Positions 1 through 8,782 of a stretch of 64,000 nt of DNA are shown one piece after another. The notes beneath the pieces were generated by a model. That model was not told the origin of the DNA, searched no databases, and saw only the letters and a program-made list of their open reading frames with translations. The position numbers and the translations under genes are program-made. Numbering within the stretch: the stretch's first letter is position 1; each line of letters starts with the position of its first letter. Source of the stretch: Alphaproteobacteria bacterium (lineage in GTDB: Bacteria; Pseudomonadota; Alphaproteobacteria; TMED109); assembly GCA_030828505.1 (NCBI GenBank), contig JAURCJ010000006.1:44273-108272 (forward strand), in the 5' to 3' direction.

Positions 1-2221
1 TAACCATAGACATTTCTTTAAATATATCTGAGACATCTTTGTATACCCAATTCATTCCTAGTGCATTAGCTAAATCAATAATTATTTTCCAATCTTCTCT
101 TGCATCACCTGGAGGTAAAATTGCTTTTCTTCCCATCTGAACTTGCCTATTTGTATTAGTAAATGTACCATTTTTTTCGGCAGCTGCAGAAGCAGGTAAT
201 ATAATATCAGCAAACCATGCTGTTTCTGTCATAAATATGTCTTGAACTACCATATGTTCTAATTTAGCTAGTCCTTCACGTGTATGATTTTGATCTGGGT
301 CTGACATGGCTGGGTTTTCTCCCATTATGTACATGCCCTTAATATTATTTTTAATAACCTCATCTATAATTTCGACCACAGTTAACCCTTTTTTCTTATC
401 AAGAGTTTTTCCCCAAAACTTCTCCATTTTACTATAAATATCATCATTTTCTACAGAATTATAATCTGGATACATCATCGGTATTAAACCTGCATCTGAA
501 GCTCCTTGAACATTATTTTGACCTCTTAATGGGTGCAAACCTGTACCTGGTCTACCAATTTGGCCTGTAATTAAAGATAAAGTTATAAGACACCTAGCAT
601 TATCCGTTCCATGAACGTGTTGTGATATACCCATTCCCCAAAAAATTATTGATCTTTCAGAATTAGCATAAACTCTTGCTACTTTTCTAAGTACAGACGC
701 TTCTATGCCACATTTTTTTGACATTTCCTCAGGAGAAAAACCTTCTATAGACTTCTTTAATTCATCAAAACCTTTAGTCATAGATTGAACGTATTGCTCA
801 TCATATAACTTTTCTTCAATAATTGTGTAAATTAATGCATTAAGCATTGCTACATCCATACCAGGTTTAAATTCTAAATGTTCCCAAGCATGACGAGACA
901 TATCATTTTTTCGAGGATCCATAATAATAACTTTTGTACCTTTTTTCGCAGCTTGCTTCATATAAGTAGCCGCAACCGGATGATTTGTTGATGGTCTTGC
1001 TCCAATTATAATTGCACAATCTGAATCTTCTGTTGCTGTAAATGGTGCGGATACAGCACCTGAACCAACACATTCTAATAAAGCTGCTACTGATGATGCA
1101 TGGCATAATCTGGTACAATGATCTACGTTATTAGTTACAAAAGCCGTTCTTATTAATTTTTGAAATAAATAAGCTTCTTCATTAGACCCCTTTGCTGAAC
1201 CAAAACCACATAAAGCTGAAGAGCCATTATATTTCAAGATATTATTAAAACCTTTAGCAGATAATTCTATAGCTTCTTCCCATGTTGCCTCCCTAAAATA
1301 ATCCTCAATTTTTTTATCTTTTTTATCAAGAATATGCTTATCCTTGGTAGCATTATCTTTTCTGATTAAAGGCTTTAATAACCTTTTATCATTATGAACA
1401 TAATCAAAACCAAAACGACCTTTAACGCATAATCTCTGATTATTTGCAGGCCCGTCTCTACCATCTACATGCAATATTTTATTATCTTTAACATGTACTT
1501 TAGTTTGACAACCAACTCCACAAAATGGACATAATGAGTTTACAGTTTTATCACTATAATTTATTCTTTTACCTTGCTCATTAACTAATGATTTTTCTAT
1601 TAATGCCCCTGTTGGGCATATCTGAACGCACTCTCCACAAGCCACACAGCTAGAATCACCCATACCGTCATCGAAATCAAAAGTGATTTTTGATTTATGC
1701 CCCCTATATGACATGCCAATGACATCATTAACTTGAACTTCTCTACATGCCCTAACACATAAATTACAATTAATACATGCATCTAAATTTACATGCATAG
1801 CTTTATGTGAAATATCACGTTGTACATTTTTTATTTTTGGATACTGAGAAGTATCTATATTCATTTTATCTGCCCATTTCCAAAATTTTGAATCTGGATC
1901 TGGATGACTTTCTCTAGATGGTTGGTCTGCAGAGAGAAGTTCAAATACAGATTTTCTAGCGGAAATAGACCTAGTAGAATCCGTATTAATTTTCATTCCT
2001 TCAGTAGGTTTTCTTATACAAGAAGCCGCTAGCACTCTTTCTCCTTCAATTTCAACCATACATGCTCTACAATTACCATCTGACCTATAACCAGGTTCAT
2101 CAGCATGACATAAATGAGGAATGCTTATATTTTCACGTTTAGAGACGTCCCAAATAGTTTCATCACTATTAGCCTCAACTTGTTTATCATTTATATAAAA
2201 TTTAATTATATTTTTATTCAT
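1..2221 (-). CDS. fdhF: Formate dehydrogenase alpha subunit (NAD-dependent type), C-terminus cut by window edge
   Basis: This is the catalytic subunit that oxidises formate to CO2 at a bis-MGD Mo or W centre in the cytoplasm. Reading back from the ATG at 2221, 740 codons are open to the window edge; the family is about 950 residues, so the C-terminal cofactor lobe is missing here. An N-terminal [2Fe-2S] domain has C38, C51, C54 and C68. Two ferredoxin-type [4Fe-4S] sets follow (C149/152/155/159 and C192/195/198/202), then CPFCGVGC at about 231-238. The metal-binding residue is Cys373 (NNVDHCTRLCHASS), so this is a Cys enzyme, not a selenocysteine enzyme. The start lies 7 bases after the beta-subunit stop, so the two are co-transcribed. 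No fdhD is visible; it may lie beyond base 1. FdsA is an equivalent name. Confidence 0.95.
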   Translation of the reverse strand, partial: MNKNIIKFYINDKQVEANSDETIWDVSKRENISIPHLCHADEPGYRSDGNCRACMVEIEGERVLAASCIRKPTEGMKINTDSTRSISARKSVFELLSADQPSRESHPDPDSKFWKWADKMNIDTSQYPKIKNVQRDISHKAMHVNLDACINCNLCVRACREVQVNDVIGMSYRGHKSKITFDFDDGMGDSSCVACGECVQICPTGALIEKSLVNEQGKRINYSDKTVNSLCPFCGVGCQTKVHVKDNKILHVDGRDGPANNQRLCVKGRFGFDYVHNDKRLLKPLIRKDNATKDKHILDKKDKKIEDYFREATWEEAIELSAKGFNNILKYNGSSALCGFGSAKGSNEEAYLFQKLIRTAFVTNNVDHCTRLCHASSVAALLECVGSGAVSAPFTATEDSDCAIIIGARPSTNHPVAATYMKQAAKKGTKVIIMDPRKNDMSRHAWEHLEFKPGMDVAMLNALIYTIIEEKLYDEQYVQSMTKGFDELKKSIEGFSPEEMSKKCGIEASVLRKVARVYANSERSIIFWGMGISQHVHGTDNARCLITLSLITGQIGRPGTGLHPLRGQNNVQGASDAGLIPMMYPDYNSVENDDIYSKMEKFWGKTLDKKKGLTVVEIIDEVIKNNIKGMYIMGENPAMSDPDQNHTREGLAKLEHMVVQDIFMTETAWFADIILPASAAAEKNGTFTNTNRQVQMGRKAILPPGDAREDWKIIIDLANALGMNWVYKDVSDIFKEMSMV

Positions 2222-2228
2222 AACAACA

Positions 2229-3917
2229 CTATATACTATTAATTTGCTCGGGAAAATATTTTAAAATACATGTAAGTGGGTTTGCAGCAGCCTGACCCAA
2301 ACCACATATAGAAGCATCTGTCATCACATTACCAACCTCTTTGAGCAGCTTAATATCCCAATCTTTTTTCTTCATTAATTTAACTGCCATACTAGTACCA
2401 TTCCTACATGGAGTACATTGTCCACAACTTTCATCTTCAAAAAATTTCATTAAATTTATAGCGACATCTTTTATGCATACCTTATCAGAAATAATTACAA
2501 TAGCGGCAGAACCGATAAAACAACCATAATCTTGCAATGTATCAAAATCTAAAGGAATATTAGATAACTTTGCAGGGAGAATTCCTCCAGAAGCTCCTCC
2601 TGGAAGATAAGCTGCAAATTTATGCCCATCCAACATACCTCCACAATATTCATTAATTAGATCTAAAACTGATATTCCTGCAGGAGCCAACTTTACTCCT
2701 GGGTTTTTCACAAAGCCAGATACAGAAAAAGATCTTAGTCCTGTTCTATTATTTCTTCCAAAGGATATAAACCAATTTGAACCCTTCTCAAAAATTTCTC
2801 TTAACCAATATACTGTCTCAACATTATGAACTAATGTTGGATATCCAAAAACTCCATTTTGAGCTACATATGGAGGCCTATGCCTTGGAAGACCCCTCTT
2901 ACCTTCAACAGATTCTATTAAAGCAGATTCCTCTCCACAAATATATGCCCCTGCACCTCTCCTTACTTCAATAAAGTCTTTATTTATAATTCCTCTTTTA
3001 ATTAATTCATTAACTTCTTTACGCAATATTTTTATAATTCCTGGGTATTCATCCCTCATATATATATAACATTTTTCTGCCTCAACCATGTAGGCCGCTA
3101 TTAAAGTACCTTCTAAAAACCTATGAGGGTCAGTATCTAAATAATATTTATCTTTAAAAGTTCCAACTTCTCCCTCGTCTCCATTTATACACATCATTCT
3201 AGGGCCTTTATTAGCATTAACAAATTCCCATTTTTTTGATGCAGGAAATCCAGCACCACCTAATCCTCTTAAATTTGAATCACCTATTACTTTACTAAAC
3301 TCTTTATATGATATTTCTTCACTTTTAATTTTTTTATATAGTGCATAACCACCATCATTTACATAGGAGTCTAAATCTATATAATTACTTATTACTGGTT
3401 TAAATAACTTTTTAGAAATTACATTATCAACTTTTTCTAAAGTAGCATTATCGACATGATTATGTTCTACTTCTAAAGCAGGTGCATAATCACATTTTCC
3501 CATACACGGAGCTTTTAATACTCTAACTCTTCCCTCATATTTATTTTCTAAACCTTTATATAGCTCTTCACTTCCAAATAAACTACAAGTTAGGCTTTCG
3601 CAAACTCTAATTGTTACATCCGGAAGCTTCGCATCATTATCATCTACTATTGTGAAATGGGCATAAAAAGATGCTACCTCATACACTTCAGCCATAGATA
3701 ATTTCATAACATCCGCTAAAGCTCTTAAATGTTTAGAATATAAAAACTTATATTTATCCTGAAGAATATGGAGATATTCTATTAAATGATCTCTTCTTAT
3801 ATTTTCTATAGGTAAAATTGATTTTATTTCTTCAAGAGATAATGCATCAATTTGCCTTCCTTTATCAAAAGCAAATTTTTTTCTTCTACCTTGACCTGGT
3901 TTATACTTATTATTCAT
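2229..3917 (-). CDS. fdhB: Formate dehydrogenase beta subunit, NuoE-NuoF fusion
   Basis: This NADH-forming subunit takes electrons from the alpha subunit and reduces NAD+ through FMN. Residues about 30-155 are a NuoE/FdsG-like thioredoxin-fold domain with a [2Fe-2S] set C106, C111, C138 and C142. Residues about 185-562 are NuoF/FdsB-like, with the glycine-rich FMN/NADH site GLGGAGFP at about 218-225, GAGAYICGEESAL further on, and a C-terminal [4Fe-4S] set C498, C501, C504 and C538. In many Fds enzymes these are two proteins (FdsG and FdsB); the one-chain form resembles the heterodimeric FDH1 of Methylobacterium extorquens. It is the first gene of the operon, immediately upstream of the alpha subunit. 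The length of 562 residues fits a full fusion with no break. Confidence 0.94.
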   Translation of the reverse strand: MNNKYKPGQGRRKKFAFDKGRQIDALSLEEIKSILPIENIRRDHLIEYLHILQDKYKFLYSKHLRALADVMKLSMAEVYEVASFYAHFTIVDDNDAKLPDVTIRVCESLTCSLFGSEELYKGLENKYEGRVRVLKAPCMGKCDYAPALEVEHNHVDNATLEKVDNVISKKLFKPVISNYIDLDSYVNDGGYALYKKIKSEEISYKEFSKVIGDSNLRGLGGAGFPASKKWEFVNANKGPRMMCINGDEGEVGTFKDKYYLDTDPHRFLEGTLIAAYMVEAEKCYIYMRDEYPGIIKILRKEVNELIKRGIINKDFIEVRRGAGAYICGEESALIESVEGKRGLPRHRPPYVAQNGVFGYPTLVHNVETVYWLREIFEKGSNWFISFGRNNRTGLRSFSVSGFVKNPGVKLAPAGISVLDLINEYCGGMLDGHKFAAYLPGGASGGILPAKLSNIPLDFDTLQDYGCFIGSAAIVIISDKVCIKDVAINLMKFFEDESCGQCTPCRNGTSMAVKLMKKKDWDIKLLKEVGNVMTDASICGLGQAAANPLTCILKYFPEQINSI

Positions 3918-4008
3918 TATATCTCTAATTAAGCTTATATTAAATTATGCCTTTAACTGTATAAGCATTTTATAGAATAATGCCATAACATAGTAAAAAA
4001 ATTAGAAT

Positions 4009-4036
4009 AGCTCGCACCAAAATTAAGGCGCGAGCT
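4009..4036 (-). terminator. Rho-independent terminator after the PQQ-type dehydrogenase gene
   Basis: A 7-bp perfect inverted repeat, AGCTCGC (4009-4015) with GCGAGCT (4030-4036), encloses a 14-base loop. Read on the minus strand it is followed by a run of seven T (complement of the A run ending at 4001). It lies about 20 bases past the sugar dehydrogenase stop and separates that gene from the formate dehydrogenase operon downstream. Confidence 0.8.
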
Positions 4037-4054
4037 AAACCTAAACGTTACATT

Positions 4055-5380
4055 CTAGTGTGAATGTGCTGTTGCAGTAGCTTTATAAATTCCACCATCA
4101 TCTGTAGAAATATATAATGCATTATCCGGACCCATTACTAAGCCACGGAACCTTTTTGTCATACCAACAGGCATATGAATTACACTTTTCATTGATAATC
4201 CATCGTCAGCAATATCATAAATATCGATTCTGCTTCCGCCTGGTGTATCACCAAAAGCTATACCCATAATACCAGCTACCATGCGACCCTCGTAAATGCC
4301 CCAATTGCTTCCTGTAAGGAATGCAGCAGAACCTGTACCTTGAGAATAACCATTATTCTGCCAAGCCGGTGGCATTAGATCAGGAAAACGAGTATCACTC
4401 ATTGGAGTGTATGCAGCACGCTCAGATGGATCCATTCCGTCCATTTGATTTGGCTCATAACCACAATACTGATCTGGACAAGCACCTCTACCACCTCTTT
4501 TTTCAGCAGGGTCCCATCCACCATTACCGCCATTAACTAGCATAGTAATTTCATCATTGTGCCATGGTCCATGTTCTGCAGTAAACGCACGTCCATCGCT
4601 TGGACGGAAAGCAATACCTTGAACATTTCTATGTCCATAAGTATAGATTCTTTTGTCTTCAGCAATTTTATTACCGCCGTGACCGTTTCCATCGCCGTCT
4701 ATTCTAAGAACAACACCACAAATTAATGTGTTATCTTGTGGACAAATACCTCTATGTCTGTCTCCAGTACCTACCCAAAGATATCCATCAGGTCCAATAC
4801 GAATTCTTCCACCATTATGTGCACCAGGTCCACCAAATGGTTGATCTGATTCAAATGGTTTAAACTGAATGTCTTTTACGATATCAACTCTATTAGAAAT
4901 ACTCTTCATATCATCAGAAACTGTCCACTTCATAACAATGTTACCATCGCATCTTTCGAAGTTAGTTTTACAACCGTTACCATGATACTTACTTGAAGTT
5001 GAATATAGATATAATGTTCTATTGTTATCAAAATCAGGATCTAAAACTACACCTAACATTCCTTCTTGCGCACCATATGAAAAAAGGTCATTTGCAGTCT
5101 GTGGATATCCAGATGAGCCTTTCATGCCTAGAATTTTATGCACTTTACCACCCATTAAAACTGAAAGACCATCTAATTTTTCAGTAAAAAACATAGCTGA
5201 ACCGTCAGCAGTCCAAGCCATATCCCAAGGGTTTTTTAAACCATCGAGTACGGTAGTAACTTCAATTTTAGGAACATTCATTCCTCCGCCGTGTCCATCT
5301 GAATAACCAACTTTAGTCAAACCGAAAGACAAAGAGAATATAATTGCTACTAAAATAGAAAATTTAGATTTAATATTCAT
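4055..5380 (-). CDS. PQQ-dependent sugar (aldose) dehydrogenase family, periplasmic
   Basis: This is a six-bladed beta-propeller quinoprotein of the soluble glucose/aldose-sugar dehydrogenase (YliI-like) family, which oxidises sugars or related alcohols using PQQ and passes electrons to a cytochrome or quinone. An N-terminal signal peptide (MNIKSKFSIL, hydrophobic core, ending near Gly-Tyr-Ser-Asp) puts it in the periplasm. Family hallmarks include LDGLKNPWDMAW near residue 46, HNGGRIRIGPDGYLWVGTGD in the middle, and FRPSDGRAFTAEHGP. Length (441) is normal. A cytochrome c gene lies 21 bases upstream in the same direction and is the obvious electron acceptor. The gene is visibly less AT-rich than its neighbours. 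I see no PQQ synthesis genes in the window, so PQQ may be made elsewhere or scavenged. Confidence 0.87.
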   Translation of the reverse strand: MNIKSKFSILVAIIFSLSFGLTKVGYSDGHGGGMNVPKIEVTTVLDGLKNPWDMAWTADGSAMFFTEKLDGLSVLMGGKVHKILGMKGSSGYPQTANDLFSYGAQEGMLGVVLDPDFDNNRTLYLYSTSSKYHGNGCKTNFERCDGNIVMKWTVSDDMKSISNRVDIVKDIQFKPFESDQPFGGPGAHNGGRIRIGPDGYLWVGTGDRHRGICPQDNTLICGVVLRIDGDGNGHGGNKIAEDKRIYTYGHRNVQGIAFRPSDGRAFTAEHGPWHNDEITMLVNGGNGGWDPAEKRGGRGACPDQYCGYEPNQMDGMDPSERAAYTPMSDTRFPDLMPPAWQNNGYSQGTGSAAFLTGSNWGIYEGRMVAGIMGIAFGDTPGGSRIDIYDIADDGLSMKSVIHMPVGMTKRFRGLVMGPDNALYISTDDGGIYKATATAHSH

Positions 5381-5401
5381 TTCTCTATCCTTTCAAATTA
5401 A

Positions 5402-5710
5402 TTAATTAATACTTGATAAATAAGCCGCTAAAATTTCAATTTCTCTATCTGATAACTTTCTAGCCATAGAGATCATTAAACCTGAATTAGAACCTATTTT
5501 TTCACCTGATCGATATCTATTTAATCTATCAATGATATAATTAGACTCTAAGCCAGCTACTTTAGGATAACTTGCTACGCCCATGCCTGCTGGACCATGA
5601 CAATTGTGACAATTCTTATGGTAGCGTTCATTTCCTGCATCAATATCACTACTAAAAGCATTTGACACAAGTAACAAATAAAAGACACAAACTAGTTGAA
5701 TAATTTTCAA
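5402..5710 (-). CDS. Small class I cytochrome c, periplasmic
   Basis: This is a monohaem c-type cytochrome. The haem site CHNCH lies near the N-terminus of the mature protein, and the distal methionine is probably in GLMISMARKLSDREI. I chose a TTG start at 5710: it follows a strong Shine-Dalgarno GGGGAGGAG (5714-5722) and gives a textbook signal peptide, MKIIQLVCVFYLLLVSNAFSS. The reading frame extends upstream to an ATG at 5779, but that version adds a poor, acidic leader ahead of the signal peptide. The mature protein is about 80 residues. It is the first gene of a pair with the PQQ-type dehydrogenase, and probably carries its electrons to the respiratory chain. Confidence 0.85.
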   Translation of the reverse strand: MKIIQLVCVFYLLLVSNAFSSDIDAGNERYHKNCHNCHGPAGMGVASYPKVAGLESNYIIDRLNRYRSGEKIGSNSGLMISMARKLSDREIEILAAYLSSIN

Positions 5711-5713
5711 CAA

Positions 5714-5722
5714 CTCCTCCCC
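5714..5722 (-). promoter_or_regulatory. Ribosome binding site fixing the cytochrome c start
   Basis: The minus strand reads GGGGAGGAG. GGAGG ends five bases before the second of two adjacent TTG codons (5710-5708). That supports translation from TTG rather than from ATG at 5779 or 5734. Confidence 0.6.
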
Positions 5723-5845
5723 ATTTAACAGCATTACTTCAATACAAATACATATAAATAAAATATAGTTAAAATTCACATATATTTGTTTATTTAATGT
5801 ATGTGACTGATATATTAAATCAACTATTTTATTAGGATTTTTTTT

Positions 5846-6349
5846 ATGATTTTAGGACTAGCTGGATGGAGTGGAAGTGGAAAGACAACACTTATCAAGA
5901 ATCTTATACCAGAACTACTAAAAATAAATATATCTACATCAACTTTAAAACATGCTCATGAAGGGTTTGATATAGATAAACCCGGAAAAGATTCATATAT
6001 ACATAGAGAATCAGGGGCAAAAGAAGTTCTAATTTCTTCTAGTAATAGATTTGCACTGATGTCCGAATATAAAGACAAAGAACTTAGCCTAGATAAGCTT
6101 ATTACTAAATTATCACCAGTAGACCTAGTAATTATTGAAGGTTGGAAAAAAGAAAATATTAAAAAAATTGAAGTTTTTAGAAGAGAAATCAATAAGCCAC
6201 TATTAGCAAAAAATGATAAAAATATTATTGCAATTGCAACTACTGATAAAACTATTAAAATAAAAAATACCGTTTTATTGGATTTAAATAATTATAAAGA
6301 AATAGCAATGTTTATTAAAAAATTAATTGAACAAGAAAATATTAAATGA
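5846..6349 (+). CDS. mobB: Molybdopterin-guanine dinucleotide biosynthesis adapter protein MobB
   Basis: MobB is a P-loop GTP-binding protein that assists MobA in adding GMP to molybdopterin, giving the MGD cofactor used by formate dehydrogenase. The Walker A motif GWSGSGKTT is at residues 7-15, with LVIIEGWKKE in the middle of the protein as in the family. Its length of 167 is typical. AGGA at 5834-5837 precedes the ATG by 8 bases. The stop overlaps the moeA start by 4 bases (ATGA), indicating translational coupling. It is transcribed divergently from the cytochrome c/dehydrogenase pair. MobA itself is not in the window. Confidence 0.92.
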   Translation: MILGLAGWSGSGKTTLIKNLIPELLKINISTSTLKHAHEGFDIDKPGKDSYIHRESGAKEVLISSSNRFALMSEYKDKELSLDKLITKLSPVDLVIIEGWKKENIKKIEVFRREINKPLLAKNDKNIIAIATTDKTIKIKNTVLLDLNNYKEIAMFIKKLIEQENIK

Positions 6350-7596
6350 CTCAACTAACTAAAGATCTTGAGGCTTTTAGCAATAAATTAATAAAATTAG
6401 ATTCTGCTATCAAAAAAATTAAAAATAGTATTGAATGTAAGCAAGATTCAGAATTAATAAATATAGAAAATTCACTAAATAGAATAATTGCTACAAAAAT
6501 AACATCTTCAATTAACGTTCCAGCTTACTCAAATTCTGCAGTAGATGGTTACGCTATTAATTACAAAGAATATTCAAAAGGTAATAGAAAATTTTATATT
6601 ATTGGAAAATCATCAGCAGGACATCCTTTTAATAATAAAATTATGAGGTTGTCTTCTATAAGGGTTTTAACAGGAGCAATGTTGCCATCTCAATTTGATA
6701 CCATAATTATGGAAGAGGATTGCCTAATTAAAGACGGTACTTTAATATTACCAAATAATATAAAAAAAGGTATAAATTATAGATACTTAGGAGAAGATAT
6801 TAAGAAAAATTCTACTGTATATAAAAAAGGTCATAAAATCAGACCTCAGGATATTGGAGTCTTATCATCCTTGGGTGTAAAAAAAATAACTACATATAAG
6901 CAACTTAAATTAGCTATTTTTTCTAGTGGAGATGAACTTACTAATGCAGGAAATTCTTTGCAGAATGGTCATATATATGACTCTAACCGTGAAATGATTA
7001 AAGGATTTTTAAAAAAACTTGGATACCAAGTCAATGATCTAGGAATATTAAAAGATAACATAAAAGTTGTTGAAAAAAAATTATCTAAAGCATCCATTGA
7101 TAATGATCTTATTATTACAAGTGGAGGTATGTCATTAGGGGATGAAGACCATATTAAAGATATAATAGAGAAAAAAGGTAAAATTCATGCTTGGAGATTA
7201 TCTATTAAACCAGGAAGACCTGTTGGTTTTGGAATATATAATAATTGTCCAATAATTGGGCTGCCAGGAAATCCGGCAGCAGCATTTGTAACTTTTCTAA
7301 TGGTTGCCATACCAATATTAAAGAAGATGTCGGGACAATTAATAGATAAATATAATCTCATTCCAATAACTAGTGATTTTCATTATACCAAAAAAAAAGG
7401 TAGAAAAGAATTTATTAGAGTTAAAATTGTTAATAAAAATAATAAATTAACCATGTTAAAGTTCCCTAAAGTTGGAGCTGGAATTTTAACTTCTGCTACT
7501 TGGGCAACTGGGATGGGCATCTTAGATGAAAATATTGAAGTTATAAAACCAGGCGATCAAATTAACTACTTATCTTTTAATGAAATATTGGGTTAA
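6346..7596 (+). CDS. moeA: Molybdopterin molybdenumtransferase MoeA
   Basis: MoeA inserts molybdate into adenylylated molybdopterin, the last common step of Mo-cofactor synthesis in the cytoplasm. Signature stretches are present: NSAVDGYAI near residue 60, GDELTNAG and the MoCF-binding region ITSGGMSLGDEDHI in the second half, then PGRPVGFG and GLPGNPAAAF. Its length of 416 matches the family. It overlaps mobB by 4 bases and is followed 2 bases later by a TusA-like gene, so the three form one operon. The most obvious client in the window is the formate dehydrogenase alpha subunit. Confidence 0.94.
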   Translation: MTQLTKDLEAFSNKLIKLDSAIKKIKNSIECKQDSELINIENSLNRIIATKITSSINVPAYSNSAVDGYAINYKEYSKGNRKFYIIGKSSAGHPFNNKIMRLSSIRVLTGAMLPSQFDTIIMEEDCLIKDGTLILPNNIKKGINYRYLGEDIKKNSTVYKKGHKIRPQDIGVLSSLGVKKITTYKQLKLAIFSSGDELTNAGNSLQNGHIYDSNREMIKGFLKKLGYQVNDLGILKDNIKVVEKKLSKASIDNDLIITSGGMSLGDEDHIKDIIEKKGKIHAWRLSIKPGRPVGFGIYNNCPIIGLPGNPAAAFVTFLMVAIPILKKMSGQLIDKYNLIPITSDFHYTKKKGRKEFIRVKIVNKNNKLTMLKFPKVGAGILTSATWATGMGILDENIEVIKPGDQINYLSFNEILG

Positions 7597-7598
7597 AC

Positions 7599-7823
7599 AT
7601 GAAAAATGAAACTAATACTATTGATTTATTAGGGCTAAAATGCCCTCTTCCCATTTTAAGAGCTAATCGAATTATAAAAAATTATAAAAAAGGAGATATT
7701 TTAGAATTTCTAGTTAATGATGAAGCTGCTCCTGACGATTTTAAAGCATTTTGCCAAACAAAAAAATTTAATCTTTTATCAATTAAAAGGCAGGAAAATA
7801 TAAAAATTAAAATCAAAATTTAG
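7599..7823 (+). CDS. TusA-family sulfur carrier protein
   Basis: This small cytoplasmic sulfur-transfer protein (74 residues, family about 75-85) has the defining CPxP motif as C15-PLP inside DLLGLKCPLPIL. In E. coli the equivalent Cys carries a persulfide for tRNA thiolation and also affects the balance of sulfur to molybdopterin. Its position straight after mobB-moeA suggests a role in Mo-cofactor sulfur supply or formate dehydrogenase activation. That is inference from context, as TusA homologues serve many acceptors. The end overlaps convergent purU by 4 bases. Confidence 0.88.
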   Translation: MKNETNTIDLLGLKCPLPILRANRIIKNYKKGDILEFLVNDEAAPDDFKAFCQTKKFNLLSIKRQENIKIKIKI

Positions 7824-8692
7824 TTAAAAACAACTGTCTTATGCTTATTTAATAATACTCTTCTTTCAACATAGTATTTTACAGCTCTAAACAATACAAT
7901 ACGCTCGACATCTCTTCCCGCTGCTATCATATCAAACGATGATGTAATATGGGTTACTCTTGTAACATCTTGCTCTATTATTGGTCCTTCATCTAAATCA
8001 GAAGTTACAAAATGTGCAGTAGCACCAATAAGTTTTACTCCTCTTTTATGAGCCTGTTTGTATGGAGAAGCACCTTTAAATGAAGGTAAAAATGAATGAT
8101 GAATATTAATAATTCTAGAACTAAACTTTTCTGACATTTCTTCACTTAATATTTGCATATATCTAGCTAATATAATTGCTTCAACATCATATTTAGATAT
8201 TAGGGACTCTATCTCAACCTCAGCTTCTTTTTTATTATCTTTTGTTACCTCTATATGGTGGAAAGGAATATTATAACTTTTTGCTAAATCATAAGTATCT
8301 GAATGGTTTGAAATAATTGCTTTAACTTCAGCTTTAAGCTCTCCATTTTTAACTCTATAGAGCAAATCTACTAAACAATGATCAAATTTTGAAACTAAAA
8401 TTATTATTTTTGGGATCTCCCCAGTATTATAAATATTAAAATTCATATTTCTTTTATGAGCTATTAATTTAAAGGATTCTCTAATTCCATGAAAATCTAT
8501 ATTATTCAAATCACTAATAGATAAAGCTTTAACTCTCATAAAAAAAGAATTAGTCTCAGAATCACCAAATTGATTAGATTCTTTGATCGTTAAATTATTT
8601 TCTGCCATAAAACCCGCAACTTCAGCAACTATGCCAGAAGTATCTGGACATGATAAAGTTAAAATTAACTCTGACTTATCTTTATTATTCAT
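7820..8692 (-). CDS. purU: Formyltetrahydrofolate deformylase PurU
   Basis: PurU hydrolyses 10-formyl-THF to THF and formate, balancing the one-carbon pool. Residues 1-85 form an ACT regulatory domain (LTLSCPDTSGIVAEVAGFMA). The rest is a formyltransferase fold with the catalytic Asn-His-Asp set visible in INIHHSFLPSF and ATAHFVTSDLDEGPII. Its length of 290 is typical. It is a single gene facing the moeA-tusA operon tail to tail with a 4-base overlap. Its product, formate, is the substrate of the formate dehydrogenase encoded 4 kb away, so the two could together burn excess C1 units to CO2 and NADH. That link is inference. Confidence 0.95.
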   Translation of the reverse strand: MNNKDKSELILTLSCPDTSGIVAEVAGFMAENNLTIKESNQFGDSETNSFFMRVKALSISDLNNIDFHGIRESFKLIAHKRNMNFNIYNTGEIPKIIILVSKFDHCLVDLLYRVKNGELKAEVKAIISNHSDTYDLAKSYNIPFHHIEVTKDNKKEAEVEIESLISKYDVEAIILARYMQILSEEMSEKFSSRIINIHHSFLPSFKGASPYKQAHKRGVKLIGATAHFVTSDLDEGPIIEQDVTRVTHITSSFDMIAAGRDVERIVLFRAVKYYVERRVLLNKHKTVVFN

Positions 8693-8782
8693 TTACAATC
8701 CTGATAATGAAAATTAATATTGATTCTATTATGTCATAGCGAAGATTTTAATATTAAACAATAAAAATGTAAGGATTTAAAA

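Noticed and set aside
903..1118. Small plus-strand frame inside the formate dehydrogenase alpha gene
   Set aside because: It is antisense to a well-conserved coding region and has no family resemblance or ribosome site.
1600..1782. Small minus-strand frame at 1600-1782
   Set aside because: It lies on the same strand as the alpha subunit but in another frame, over the ferredoxin domain; the alpha frame is clearly the real one.
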